Origin: Sphingobacteriaceae bacterium
GTDB lineage: Bacteria > Bacteroidota > Bacteroidia > Sphingobacteriales > Sphingobacteriaceae
DNA: 12,878 nucleotides
Assembly (NCBI GenBank): GCA_947460275.1
Contig: CANHHZ010000036.1
Location: 1 to 12,878, forward strand
Direction of reading: 5' to 3'
Below are positions 1 through 6,571 of this stretch, piece after piece. A program made the position numbers and the translations under genes. The notes below the pieces were generated by a model. It was not told the origin of the DNA. It was given only the letters and a program-made list of their open reading frames with translations, and ran no database searches. How positions within the stretch are numbered: the stretch's first letter is position 1; the number at the start of each line of letters is the position of its first letter.

Positions 1-324
1 GCAACAACAGTTCGTATTCCGGTAATGGGCGGACACTCAGAGTCGGTAAACATCGAGTTTGAAAATGATTTTGATTTGGCAGAGGTTACCGATTTATTGG
101 CAAAAACCGAAGGCATAATTGTGGTTGACGACATTGCCAACCTTAAATATCCAATGCCAAAAGATGCACATCAAAAAGACGAAGTTTTTGTAGGCCGTAT
201 TCGCAGAGACGAATCGATGCCAAACACTTTAAACATGTGGATTGTTGCCGATAACTTACGTAAAGGCGCTGCAACAAATGCAGTGCAAATTGCCGAATAC
301 TTGGTGAAAAAAAAATTGGTATAA
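1..324 (+). CDS. asd: Aspartate-semialdehyde dehydrogenase, C-terminal part (5' truncated by window)
   Basis: This is the last 107 codons of a cytoplasmic enzyme that reduces aspartyl-phosphate to aspartate semialdehyde with NADPH, the branch point to lysine/diaminopimelate, threonine and methionine. The reading frame is open from the first base, so the start lies outside the window. The fragment begins in the RIPVMGGHSESV segment. Its His, in GHSE, corresponds to the catalytic-site histidine of the family. Further family marks are VGRIRRD and the closing signature ADNLRKGAATNAVQIAE, which ends the dimerisation/NADP-binding part. The length after GHSE is normal, so the C-terminus is intact. 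An intrinsic terminator follows about 16 bases after the stop, so dacB is probably a separate unit. The family call is confident from motifs; upstream operon context cannot be seen. Confidence 0.93.
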   Translation, partial: ATTVRIPVMGGHSESVNIEFENDFDLAEVTDLLAKTEGIIVVDDIANLKYPMPKDAHQKDEVFVGRIRRDESMPNTLNMWIVADNLRKGAATNAVQIAEYLVKKKLV

Positions 325-340
325 ACTGATAAAAAACCAG

Positions 341-370
341 AAAGTGATGCACAACAGCATCACTTTTTTT
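341..370 (+). terminator. Intrinsic terminator after asd
   Basis: A perfect inverted repeat, AAAGTGATGC (341-350) and GCATCACTTT (357-366), flanks a six-base loop ACAACA. It runs straight into a T7 tract (364-370). This is a classic rho-independent terminator for asd. The reverse strand has an A-tract on the other side, so it could work weakly in both directions. Confidence 0.92.
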
Positions 371-394
371 ATATAAAAACAACCCTTAAATTGG

Positions 395-1798
395 ATGAAA
401 AAGTATTTTATTGTTTTATTGTTGGTGGTTCCATTGTTTGTGAAACCACAAAGCAAGGCTGAAAAACTGCAAGCTGCCTATCAAAATTTCGAAAACGATG
501 ATCAAGCCAAATATGCCATTACATCGGTTTGCGTATTGGATGCCCAAACCGGGAAAATCATCTTCGCAAAAAACGAAAATATAGGGCTCGCCACGGCATC
601 AACCCTAAAAACCATTACATCGGCAACTGCGTTTAGCGTATTGGGCAAAGATTTTAAATACCAAACCACTTTAGGCTACAGCGGCGAAATTACCAACGGC
701 GTTTTGCGTGGCGATTTAATTATTACCGGCAGTGGCGATCCAACTTTAGGCTCTTGGCGATACGAACAAAGCAAAGAAAATAACGTTTTAAATCTATGGA
801 CAAGCGCCATTAAAGCCGCTGGGATTAAAAAAATAGAGGGTTCGATAATTGGAGACGACAGCTTATTTGGTACGCAAAGCCTGCCCGAAGGTTGGATTTG
901 GCAAGATATAGGAAATTATTACGGTGCCGGTACATCGGCCCTTACCTGGCGAGAAAACCAATTTGATGTGCATTTAAAACCCGGCAACAGCACAAATGAC
1001 CCCGTAAGCATTTTAAAAACTGTTCCGGCAATGCCATATCTTACCCTAATCAACGAACTTAAAACAGGCACCAATGGCTCTGGAGATAATGCTTATGCTT
1101 TTTTGCCTCCATATACCAACTTAACTTATTTACGTGGAACTTGGGGCCTGGGCATCGGTAAAATAGGTATTTCATTAGCGCTTCCAGATCCCGCTTACGA
1201 AGCTGCTTTTAGACTACAAGACACCTTGCAACGCTTAGGTTTTAGCGTTACTGGCCAACCAAGCACAGCCAGAAGGTTAAACAGTGAAAGTAAAACTATT
1301 CCAAAAATTATACAACCATTAAATGTAATCACTTCACCAAGTTTAAGCGAAATTATTTACTGGTTCAATAAAAAAAGTATCAACCTTTATGGCGAACAAT
1401 TGTTAAAAACCATTGCTTTAAACTTAGGTAAAAAAGCAAGCACCAACAATGGCAGCAATGCCGTAATCAACTTTTGGACAAATAAAGGCATCGACAAAAA
1501 AGCGTTGAATATTGTAGATGGCAGCGGCTTATCTCCAGCCACAAGGGTAACCACACTAGCTATGGCTTCTATCCTATTTCAGGCGCAAAAAGAAGATTGG
1601 TTTGCCGCTTATTACAATTCTTTTCCCGAAAACAACGGCATGAAACTTAAAAGCGGTAGCATTAACAATGTTTCGGCTTATGCCGGCTATTACACAGACA
1701 GCAATAGCAACAAATACATTGCGGTCATCAACATCAACAATTACAACGGTAGTGGTATTAGCAAAAAATTATTTAAGGTATTAGATGCTTTAAAATAA
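395..1798 (+). CDS. dacB: D-alanyl-D-alanine carboxypeptidase/endopeptidase, PBP4 type (peptidase S13)
   Basis: A periplasmic penicillin-binding protein of 467 residues, the usual S13 length. It trims the terminal D-Ala of muropeptides and/or cuts D-Ala-mDAP crosslinks. An N-terminal signal peptide (MKK plus a hydrophobic stretch to about residue 18) exports it. All three penicillin-recognition motifs are visible: S69-T-L-K72 (SxxK nucleophile/base), S328-I-N330 (SxN) and K419-S-G421 (KTG-type). The family block IVDGSGLS lies between the last two. The insert between SxxK and SxN is large, as in PBP4, and holds the extra domains of this class. The ATG at 395 gives a clean signal peptide and no ribosome-binding sequence is seen, normal for Bacteroidota. 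It lies 33 bases upstream of a lipoprotein hydrolase, likely co-transcribed. The catalytic class is confident; the balance of carboxypeptidase and endopeptidase activity is not. Confidence 0.93.
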   Translation: MKKYFIVLLLVVPLFVKPQSKAEKLQAAYQNFENDDQAKYAITSVCVLDAQTGKIIFAKNENIGLATASTLKTITSATAFSVLGKDFKYQTTLGYSGEITNGVLRGDLIITGSGDPTLGSWRYEQSKENNVLNLWTSAIKAAGIKKIEGSIIGDDSLFGTQSLPEGWIWQDIGNYYGAGTSALTWRENQFDVHLKPGNSTNDPVSILKTVPAMPYLTLINELKTGTNGSGDNAYAFLPPYTNLTYLRGTWGLGIGKIGISLALPDPAYEAAFRLQDTLQRLGFSVTGQPSTARRLNSESKTIPKIIQPLNVITSPSLSEIIYWFNKKSINLYGEQLLKTIALNLGKKASTNNGSNAVINFWTNKGIDKKALNIVDGSGLSPATRVTTLAMASILFQAQKEDWFAAYYNSFPENNGMKLKSGSINNVSAYAGYYTDSNSNKYIAVININNYNGSGISKKLFKVLDALK

Positions 1799-1831
1799 GT
1801 TTATTACCTTCAACAAATAAAACAATAAACA

Positions 1832-2875
1832 ATGAAAATCAAGAACTTAGTCCTGCCACTTTTTGCAATTTTAAGTATATTTTTAGCTTGTAATTCCAAT
1901 CCTCAAAATCAAGAAAACAACTATTTTAGCACTTCAGATACCGGCGTACTCAGCGGCGGCGTAAAAATGGTAACTATCAAAACGCCAAAAGGCGAGTTTA
2001 AGGTGTGGACCAAACGCATTGGCAACAACCCTAAAATAAAATTACTTTTGCTTAACGGTGGGCCGGGTGCTACGCACGAATATTTTGAGTGCATGGAAAG
2101 CTTTTTACCAAAAGAAGGAATTGAGTTTATATATTACGACCAACTAGGTTGCGGAAATTCTGACAACCCGAAAGATACCGCCATGTGGGATTTGGGCAGA
2201 TATGTTGAAGAAGTGGAACAATTGCGCAGCGCCTTAAACCTCGACAAAAACAATTTCTATCTGTTAGGCCATTCATGGGGCGGAATTTTAGCCATGCAAT
2301 ACGCACTTAAATATCAACAAAACTTAAAAGGGCTGATAGTAAGCAACATGATGAGCAGCATACCTGCGTATGGCAAATATGCCGAGGAGGTTTTAGCTAA
2401 ACAAATGGACCCAGAGGTATTGAAAAAAATTAGAGCCATAGAAGCCATAGGTGATTTTTCGAGCCCCGAATATATGGGCTTGTTGATGCCTAATTTTTAT
2501 GTAAAACACATTTGTAGAATTCCGTTAGACCAATGGCCAGAGCCTGTAAATCGCTCTTTTGGAAAAATGAACCAATCGTTATACGTAACCATGCAAGGGC
2601 CGAGCGAGTTTGGCGTAGCCGGAAAATTATTAAAATGGGACGTAAGCAAAGAACTTAAAAACATAACCGTACCCGCATTAAGTGTTGGTGCACAGCATGA
2701 CACTATGGATCCAAAACATATGGAATGGATGGCCTCTGCATTTACAAACGGCAGTTACTTGTACTGTGCAAACGGCAGTCACATGAGCATGTACGACGAC
2801 CAGCAAACTTTCATGAAAGGCATTGTCAAATTCATGAAAAGTGTTGACGCCGGAGAAAAAAAGGTGAAATTTTAA
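1832..2875 (+). CDS. Proline iminopeptidase-family alpha/beta hydrolase, lipoprotein
   Basis: A 347-residue serine hydrolase of the proline-iminopeptidase branch (peptidase S33), which releases N-terminal residues, often proline, from short peptides. It has a lipoprotein signal peptide with lipobox FLAC and Cys20, so it is probably anchored in the envelope. The oxyanion segment N75-G-G-P-G79 stands in for HGGPG. YYDQLGCGNS (101-110) is the family's DQRGCG-like block. The nucleophile elbow is G146-H-S148-W-G-G. The remaining triad residues fit D290 in GAQHDTMDP and H317 in NGSHMSM, and a helical cap lies between about 170 and 275. It follows dacB by 33 bases, so peptides released from the wall or the environment are plausible substrates (inference). 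Related lipoproteins are annotated simply as alpha/beta hydrolase; the exact specificity cannot be read from sequence. Confidence 0.87.
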   Translation: MKIKNLVLPLFAILSIFLACNSNPQNQENNYFSTSDTGVLSGGVKMVTIKTPKGEFKVWTKRIGNNPKIKLLLLNGGPGATHEYFECMESFLPKEGIEFIYYDQLGCGNSDNPKDTAMWDLGRYVEEVEQLRSALNLDKNNFYLLGHSWGGILAMQYALKYQQNLKGLIVSNMMSSIPAYGKYAEEVLAKQMDPEVLKKIRAIEAIGDFSSPEYMGLLMPNFYVKHICRIPLDQWPEPVNRSFGKMNQSLYVTMQGPSEFGVAGKLLKWDVSKELKNITVPALSVGAQHDTMDPKHMEWMASAFTNGSYLYCANGSHMSMYDDQQTFMKGIVKFMKSVDAGEKKVKF

Positions 2876-2932
2876 TTCTTATAACCCTTATTTAAGATAA
2901 TTGCTAGCTTAGCGTATACATTGTTCAGCTTT

Positions 2933-4891
2933 ATGAAATCTATTTTCCAAATTTTACTCTTTGTCGTTTTAAGCGCAAACACTTTTGCTCAAACCATAGA
3001 AGGCAATACCGAAAATTTTGCCAACAGCGAAAGCTTGGCCAATACAGAGATAGCCATTATTCCTGAGCCGGTAACACTGATTAAACAAACTGGGCATTTT
3101 GTGTTGCCATCAAACATAATTATACAAAGTAGTAAATCGGCAGAGTTGACTCAAACTGTTGCGTTTTTAAAAGAACGTTTTTCAACCCCCACAGGGCATT
3201 TTGTAAGTGTAATTCACACCTCATCGCCTATGGCAACTTTTAAGCTCATTTTAAATGATAAAGAAGATGCAACAATTGGCGCCGAGGGTTATCAGCTTTC
3301 TGTAAACACAAAACAAGTAGTAATTACGGCCAACAAACCAGCTGGTTTGTTTTACGGCGTACAAACTTTATTACAACTCTTACCGGCAGCGATAGAAAGC
3401 AAAGAAGAAGTAAAACAAGTAAAGTGGACAATTCCTTGTGTAGAAATTATCGATTATCCGCGTTTAAGTTGGCGTGGATTGATGTTTGACGTAGCTCGTC
3501 ATTTCTTTACCAAACAAGAGGTAAAGCAATATATTGATGCCATGGTGCGCTACAAGTACAACATTTTGCATTTGCACCTCACCGATGATGAAGGCTGGAG
3601 AATAGAAATTAAAGGCCTACCAAAACTAACCGAAGTTGGCGCTTGGAATGTAAAGCGTGTAGGCACTTTTGGTGATTTTATTCCGCCTACGGCTGAGGAA
3701 CCCCGCAATTATGGCGGTTTTTATACCCAAGAAGACATCAAAGAACTGGTAGCCTATGCCAAAGAACGTTTTGTAAATATATTACCCGAAATTGATGTGC
3801 CAGGACACAGTTTAGCGGCAATTGCATCCTACCCAGAATTATCATGCACCCCCGAAGCCATAAACTATAAAGTGCGCAGTGGCGAAAAGATTATGGATTG
3901 GAGCCGCGGTGCACCACCAATTGCAATGGTCGACAATACTTTGTGTCCTGCCAACGAAAAAGTTTATGTTTTTTTAGATACGGTAATCACACAAATTGCG
4001 CAATTGTTTCCTTTTGAATATATACACCTGGGCGGGGACGAAGCGCCGCACAATTATTGGGAAAAAAATCTGCAGATTAAAGATTTAATGAAACGCGAAA
4101 ACCTAAAAACCATACCCGAAGTACAAGGTTATTTTGAACGTCGATTAGAAAAAATTGTACAGGCCAAAGGCAAAAAATTTATGGCTTGGGATGAAGTTTT
4201 AGAAGGTGGCGTTTCGCCAAGTGCGGCGGTAATGAGCTGGCGCTCGATGAAATACGGCACCGAAGCCGCTAAAGCCAACCACGAAGTGGTGATGAGCCCA
4301 ACACAATATGCTTATTTAGATTATATGCAGGCAGATGCCATTACCGAGCCCAAAGTATATGCTTCTTTGCGTTTAAGCAAAGTCTATGAGTTTGACCCTG
4401 TTCCGGCAGATGTAAACCCCATTTATATTAAAGGCGGGCAAGCCAACTTATGGACAGAGCAGGTGTACAACATCCGCCAAGCTGAGTACATGACGTGGCC
4501 ACGTGGCTTTGCCATTGCCGAAAGTGTGTGGAGCCCAAAAGACAAAAAAAATTGGCCTAACTTTTTTGCACGCACCGAACAACATTTTAAACGATTAGAC
4601 ATAGCCGAAACCAAATACGCCCCAAGTGTTTACGACCCCATTTTTTCGGTTAAACGCACGGCAGATAGGCAACTTTCCATTAGCTTAAGCACCGAAGTAG
4701 ATGGCTTGGATATGTATTACAGTTTCGACAATTCTTTTCCAGACCGTTTTTATCCAAAATACACCTCGCCTTTGGCACCACCAATTGATGCCAAAGTGTT
4801 GAAAGTAATTACCTACCGCGGGAAAAACCCAGTTGGCCGTATGATGAACATGCCGATAGAAGAACTGGAAAAAAGAGCCGGAAAGAGGTAG
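2933..4891 (+). CDS. Beta-N-acetylhexosaminidase, GH20
   Basis: A secreted or periplasmic glycosidase of 652 residues that removes terminal beta-GlcNAc/GalNAc from chitin fragments, glycans or muropeptides. I start it at ATG 2933 rather than the in-frame TTG at 2921, because this gives a standard signal peptide ending near FAQ. An N-terminal GH20b-type domain (about 27-160, beginning at the IIPEPV segment) precedes the catalytic barrel. The barrel begins with YPRLSWRGLMFDVARHF around residues 176-192 and contains the diagnostic catalytic pair D369-E370 in HLGGDEAPH. Later barrel blocks are MAWDEVLEGG, a GGQANLWTE block and ESVWSPK. The tail (about 560-640), with YYSFDNSFP and a VITYRG strand, resembles the chitobiase/hexosaminidase C-terminal domain. 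The enzymes use substrate-assisted catalysis through the substrate N-acetyl group. It follows the hydrolase gene by 57 bases and ends in a terminator. Confidence 0.95.
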   Translation: MKSIFQILLFVVLSANTFAQTIEGNTENFANSESLANTEIAIIPEPVTLIKQTGHFVLPSNIIIQSSKSAELTQTVAFLKERFSTPTGHFVSVIHTSSPMATFKLILNDKEDATIGAEGYQLSVNTKQVVITANKPAGLFYGVQTLLQLLPAAIESKEEVKQVKWTIPCVEIIDYPRLSWRGLMFDVARHFFTKQEVKQYIDAMVRYKYNILHLHLTDDEGWRIEIKGLPKLTEVGAWNVKRVGTFGDFIPPTAEEPRNYGGFYTQEDIKELVAYAKERFVNILPEIDVPGHSLAAIASYPELSCTPEAINYKVRSGEKIMDWSRGAPPIAMVDNTLCPANEKVYVFLDTVITQIAQLFPFEYIHLGGDEAPHNYWEKNLQIKDLMKRENLKTIPEVQGYFERRLEKIVQAKGKKFMAWDEVLEGGVSPSAAVMSWRSMKYGTEAAKANHEVVMSPTQYAYLDYMQADAITEPKVYASLRLSKVYEFDPVPADVNPIYIKGGQANLWTEQVYNIRQAEYMTWPRGFAIAESVWSPKDKKNWPNFFARTEQHFKRLDIAETKYAPSVYDPIFSVKRTADRQLSISLSTEVDGLDMYYSFDNSFPDRFYPKYTSPLAPPIDAKVLKVITYRGKNPVGRMMNMPIEELEKRAGKR

Positions 4892-4923
4892 TTTACTGAC
4901 TGCCGTTATGCAGGGGAGTTTGA

Positions 4924-4958
4924 AGTTTGGAGTAAATACTCCAACTGAATATTTTTTT
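4924..4958 (+). terminator. Intrinsic terminator after the GH20 gene
   Basis: Arms 4924-4932 and 4939-4946 form AG(T)TTGGAG/CTCCAACT with one bulged T and a short loop TAAATA. A T7 run follows at 4952-4958, five bases beyond the stem. This closes the left gene block and separates it from the promoter at 4982. Confidence 0.75.
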
Positions 4959-4981
4959 AGCAAATAATTAACAAATTATTA

Positions 4982-4989
4982 TATATTTG
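4982..4989 (+). promoter_or_regulatory. Bacteroidota-type -7 box before the structured RNA
   Basis: TATATTTG matches the Bacteroidota -7 consensus TAnnTTTG exactly. A T-rich patch ending in TTAG (4952-4960) lies roughly where the -33 element is expected but is not a clear TTTG. The predicted start point, about 4 to 7 bases downstream, falls at the first helix strand of the structured RNA (4995), which makes the promoter-RNA pairing convincing. The match itself is short, so confidence is moderate. Confidence 0.6.
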
Positions 4990-4994
4990 CTGCA

Positions 4995-5063
4995 TCATCA
5001 AGAACCCTTAAGTGGGTACCAACCGAGAGCAACACTCCGCGGTGGTAAAGTGATGAGGGCTTA
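4995..5063 (+). ncRNA. Compact three-way-junction RNA, SAM-riboswitch-like 3' half; riboswitch or small RNA
   Basis: The transcript from the 4982 promoter can fold into three helices. P1 pairs TCATCA (4995-5000) with TGATGA (5051-5056). P2 pairs ACCC (5004-5007) with GGGT (5014-5017). P3 pairs ACC/ACCG/GAG (5018-5029) with CTC/CGGT/GGT (5035-5046), with one bulge, a 1x2 internal loop and loop CAACA. The junction strands are AGA and AAAG. P2-loop TAAGT (5009-5013) can pair with GCTTA (5059-5063), giving a pseudoknot. TCATCAAGAA at the 5' end and GCAAC, GGTGGTAAA and TGATGA at the 3' end recall the cores of SAM-I and SAM-IV riboswitches, but the long P2 with kink-turn and the P4 arm are missing. 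It may therefore be a reduced or derived SAM-clan element, another riboswitch class, or a standalone RNA. Folding was done by eye. The next gene is a small orphan, not a methionine gene. Confidence 0.5.
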
Positions 5064-5099
5064 CAAGTCAAAATTAAATGTAATTATCCTCACTCTTTT
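5054..5099 (+). promoter_or_regulatory. Possible expression platform / weak terminator after the structured RNA
   Basis: TGAGG (5054-5058) can pair with CCTCA (5088-5092), which is followed by CTCTTTT (5093-5099). The first strand overlaps the 3' strand of P1 (5051-5056), so this hairpin and P1 exclude each other, as expected for a transcriptional switch. The stem is only five base pairs with a long AT-rich loop, so the call is weak. Confidence 0.3.
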
Positions 5100-5132
5100 C
5101 TTGTTGTAATTTTTAAAATTATTTAAACAATT

Positions 5133-5345
5133 ATGAACAACGAAAAAGAAAACTCAACTCAAAGTCAGCCGAAACAACGTTTAATGTACTCGGAAGCGAT
5201 GGAAATGTTACGAGCAGGATTAGCATCAAGAAATCTTCTTACCACGCAGCAATCAACAAAAAGTCAGCAGACCAAACAAGACCATACAATTGAAGTAATT
5301 TTTTTAAAGCGCTCAAAAAATCTGTATCAGAAAGAAAAAATCTAA
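5133..5345 (+). CDS. Small orphan protein (70 aa), paralogue of the protein encoded at 7469-7771
   Basis: A short hydrophilic protein with no recognised domain, no signal peptide and no membrane segment. A Gln/Ser/Lys-rich N-terminus leads into RLMYSEAMEMLRAGLASRN, probably helical, then LLTTQQ, a polar linker, and the strand-like HTIEVIFLKRSKN end. From residue 16 onward it aligns with the C-terminal half of the protein at 7469-7771: both share LMYS, LAS(R/K)NLLT, TIE(V/I)xFLKRSKN and QK. The same stretch is also conserved at DNA level, with many synonymous or conservative changes, which argues it is or was translated. The gene starts at ATG 5133, 77 bases after the structured RNA's P1, and may be its downstream gene. 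No function can be assigned. Confidence 0.65.
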   Translation: MNNEKENSTQSQPKQRLMYSEAMEMLRAGLASRNLLTTQQSTKSQQTKQDHTIEVIFLKRSKNLYQKEKI

Positions 5346-5432
5346 CTTTTAGCGTTTAAGAACCTGAAAGAAAAACAGACTATTAGCAATCGTTTATTAA
5401 TAAGTGATTAAAATTTATCAAAAATATATTAT

Positions 5433-6011
5433 ATGAGAATGGAAAAAAATATCAAATTATCTTCAAAAACAACAATTAAAGAATACCAAATCATGTTGCA
5501 AGAAATGGACAAAGGTAAAATAGCAGATTTTATTTTTCTACGATTAACTGAAAGATACTTATTGCCAGTGGAAAATGTGCCAATAAAATATAAAAATGGT
5601 TTCTCTATTATGGCTAACTCTTGTCTTTTGATTGAAACCTATGAAAGTTTTAGACAAGGATGGGATGACACGTTTGCACAGGATCGTATACCATTTGAGT
5701 CATTTTTTAATAGAGAAAAGCTATTTAACGTTTTTCAAGATGATTCAAAAGAATTTTACATGAATATACGTTGCGGCATTCTTCATCAAGGCGAAACTAA
5801 AAAAGGATGGAAAATCACTAGAAAAGAAACACACCCTCTTTTTAGCCCAACTGAAAAAAAAATAAACGCCAACAAATTTTTAAAAACACTTAGAGTAGTT
5901 TTAGAAAATTACATAGCTTTACTTAAAACATCTAGTTGGGATGATGAAATTTGGATAAGATGTCGTGATAAAATGAATTTTATAATTAATAATAGCCAAA
6001 AAAATTTATGA
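5433..6011 (+). CDS. HEPN-like protein (192 aa) with RX4H motif, coupled to a GGCT-like gene
   Basis: A soluble, mostly helical protein without signal peptide or TM. R113-C-G-I-L-H118 in the segment NIRCGILHQGETKKGW is an RX4H motif placed before a final helix. This is the arrangement of HEPN domains, a fold common in RNA-cutting toxins, antiphage effectors and some nucleotidyltransferase partners. Upstream helices (about 16-42 and 56-76) and a downstream helix (about 144-165) fit a four-helix bundle. The ATG at 5439 (residue 3) is an alternative start. Its stop overlaps the next start as ATGA (6008-6011), so the two genes are almost surely translated together. HEPN membership rests on the motif and helix pattern only. 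RNase activity and a toxin role are inference; a non-catalytic structural HEPN is possible. Confidence 0.72.
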   Translation: MRMEKNIKLSSKTTIKEYQIMLQEMDKGKIADFIFLRLTERYLLPVENVPIKYKNGFSIMANSCLLIETYESFRQGWDDTFAQDRIPFESFFNREKLFNVFQDDSKEFYMNIRCGILHQGETKKGWKITRKETHPLFSPTEKKINANKFLKTLRVVLENYIALLKTSSWDDEIWIRCRDKMNFIINNSQKNL

Positions 6012-6445
6012 TTTATTTTGCATATGGTTCCAATATGGACTTAAACAGATTGCGAGAAAGACAAATTTCTTTTGAGTTTCTAGGAAAAGCGTTACTACCA
6101 AATTACATTGTAAAATTTAATAAAATTGCTTCAAAAAAAACAGGCATTGGTTATGCAAATATCGTTTATTCATCCGGTGTATTTGTAGAAGGAATTTTAT
6201 ATAGAATTGATAATATTGAAGTTTTAGACAACTATGAAGGTTATCCAAATCACTATGAAAAGCGTAGTATTGAGGTATTATTAAATAATGCACCGATTGA
6301 AGCAGTTGTTTATGTAGCACTGGATGAGAAAATTAACAATAATTTAAAACCAGAAAGAGCATATTTAAATAGGTTATTAAACGCCAAAGAACATCTTTCA
6401 GAACATTATTTTAACAAATTAAAAAACACTCAAACAATAGATTAA
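6008..6445 (+). CDS. Gamma-glutamylcyclotransferase-like (GGCT/AIG2-fold) protein
   Basis: A 145-residue cytoplasmic protein of the GGCT/AIG2 fold. Family enzymes cyclise gamma-glutamyl groups into 5-oxoproline, releasing the amino acid or amine. Y6-G-S-N-M10 is the substrate-binding loop, GYANI (48-52) and the VEGILYRI strand (60-67) are conserved family segments, and E77 in LDNYEGYP is the expected catalytic acid. The fold appears complete. The gene overlaps the upstream HEPN-like gene by four bases (ATGA), indicating translational coupling and a shared process. In this setting it could be a metabolic enzyme or a partner that modifies or restrains the HEPN-like protein; the second is speculation. 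Codon use is AT-rich like the rest of the island. Confidence 0.85.
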   Translation: MIYFAYGSNMDLNRLRERQISFEFLGKALLPNYIVKFNKIASKKTGIGYANIVYSSGVFVEGILYRIDNIEVLDNYEGYPNHYEKRSIEVLLNNAPIEAVVYVALDEKINNNLKPERAYLNRLLNAKEHLSEHYFNKLKNTQTID

Positions 6446-6515
6446 ATATAGATTAGCTATTTGAAACCATCATAGTTAGGATAAGTTGAAAACTGCATTT
6501 TGTAATAATAAAAAA

Positions 6516-6571
6516 ATGAAACTAACAACAAAAAAATAATCGCTAGAGAATTATTGATAATACTTTTATCA
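6516..6571 (+). other. Frameshifted N-terminal segment of the two-TM protein gene
   Basis: ATG at 6516 opens M-K-L-T-T-K-K and then hits TAA at 6537. One extra A in the A7 run (6530-6536) would shift reading into the downstream frame, giving MKLTTKKIIARELLIILLSM. That is a natural basic, then hydrophobic N-terminus joined to the 6572 frame. The downstream frame is itself open back to a stop at 6509 but has no ATG there. This is a genuine mutation, a slippage site or a sequencing error. Confidence 0.55.

Noticed and set aside
2921..2932. TTG start for the GH20 gene
   Set aside because: It adds only MFSF before a standard signal peptide beginning at ATG 2933, and TTG starts are uncommon in this group.
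4685..4963. 92-codon - strand ORF opposite the GH20 C-terminus
   Set aside because: It lies opposite the conserved chitobiase-type tail and runs through the terminator hairpin; no independent support.
4908..4967. 19-codon + strand ORF after the GH20 gene
   Set aside because: It spans the terminator stem and T-run, has no start context and no recognisable peptide; chance.
5011..5050. T-box-like words (GTGGGTACC, CCGCGGTGG) in the structured RNA
   Set aside because: The order does not match the T-box AGGGTGGNACCGCG bulge, there is no specifier stem or terminator/antiterminator pair, no aminoacyl-tRNA synthetase gene follows, and T-boxes are not expected in Bacteroidota.
5050..5074. Hammerhead-ribozyme-like GTGATGAG plus a small stem GGCT/AGTC and AAAA
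   Set aside because: The core needs CUGANGA and GAAA; here the first base is G and the second box is AAAA. No cleavage-site stem is found, so the core is broken.
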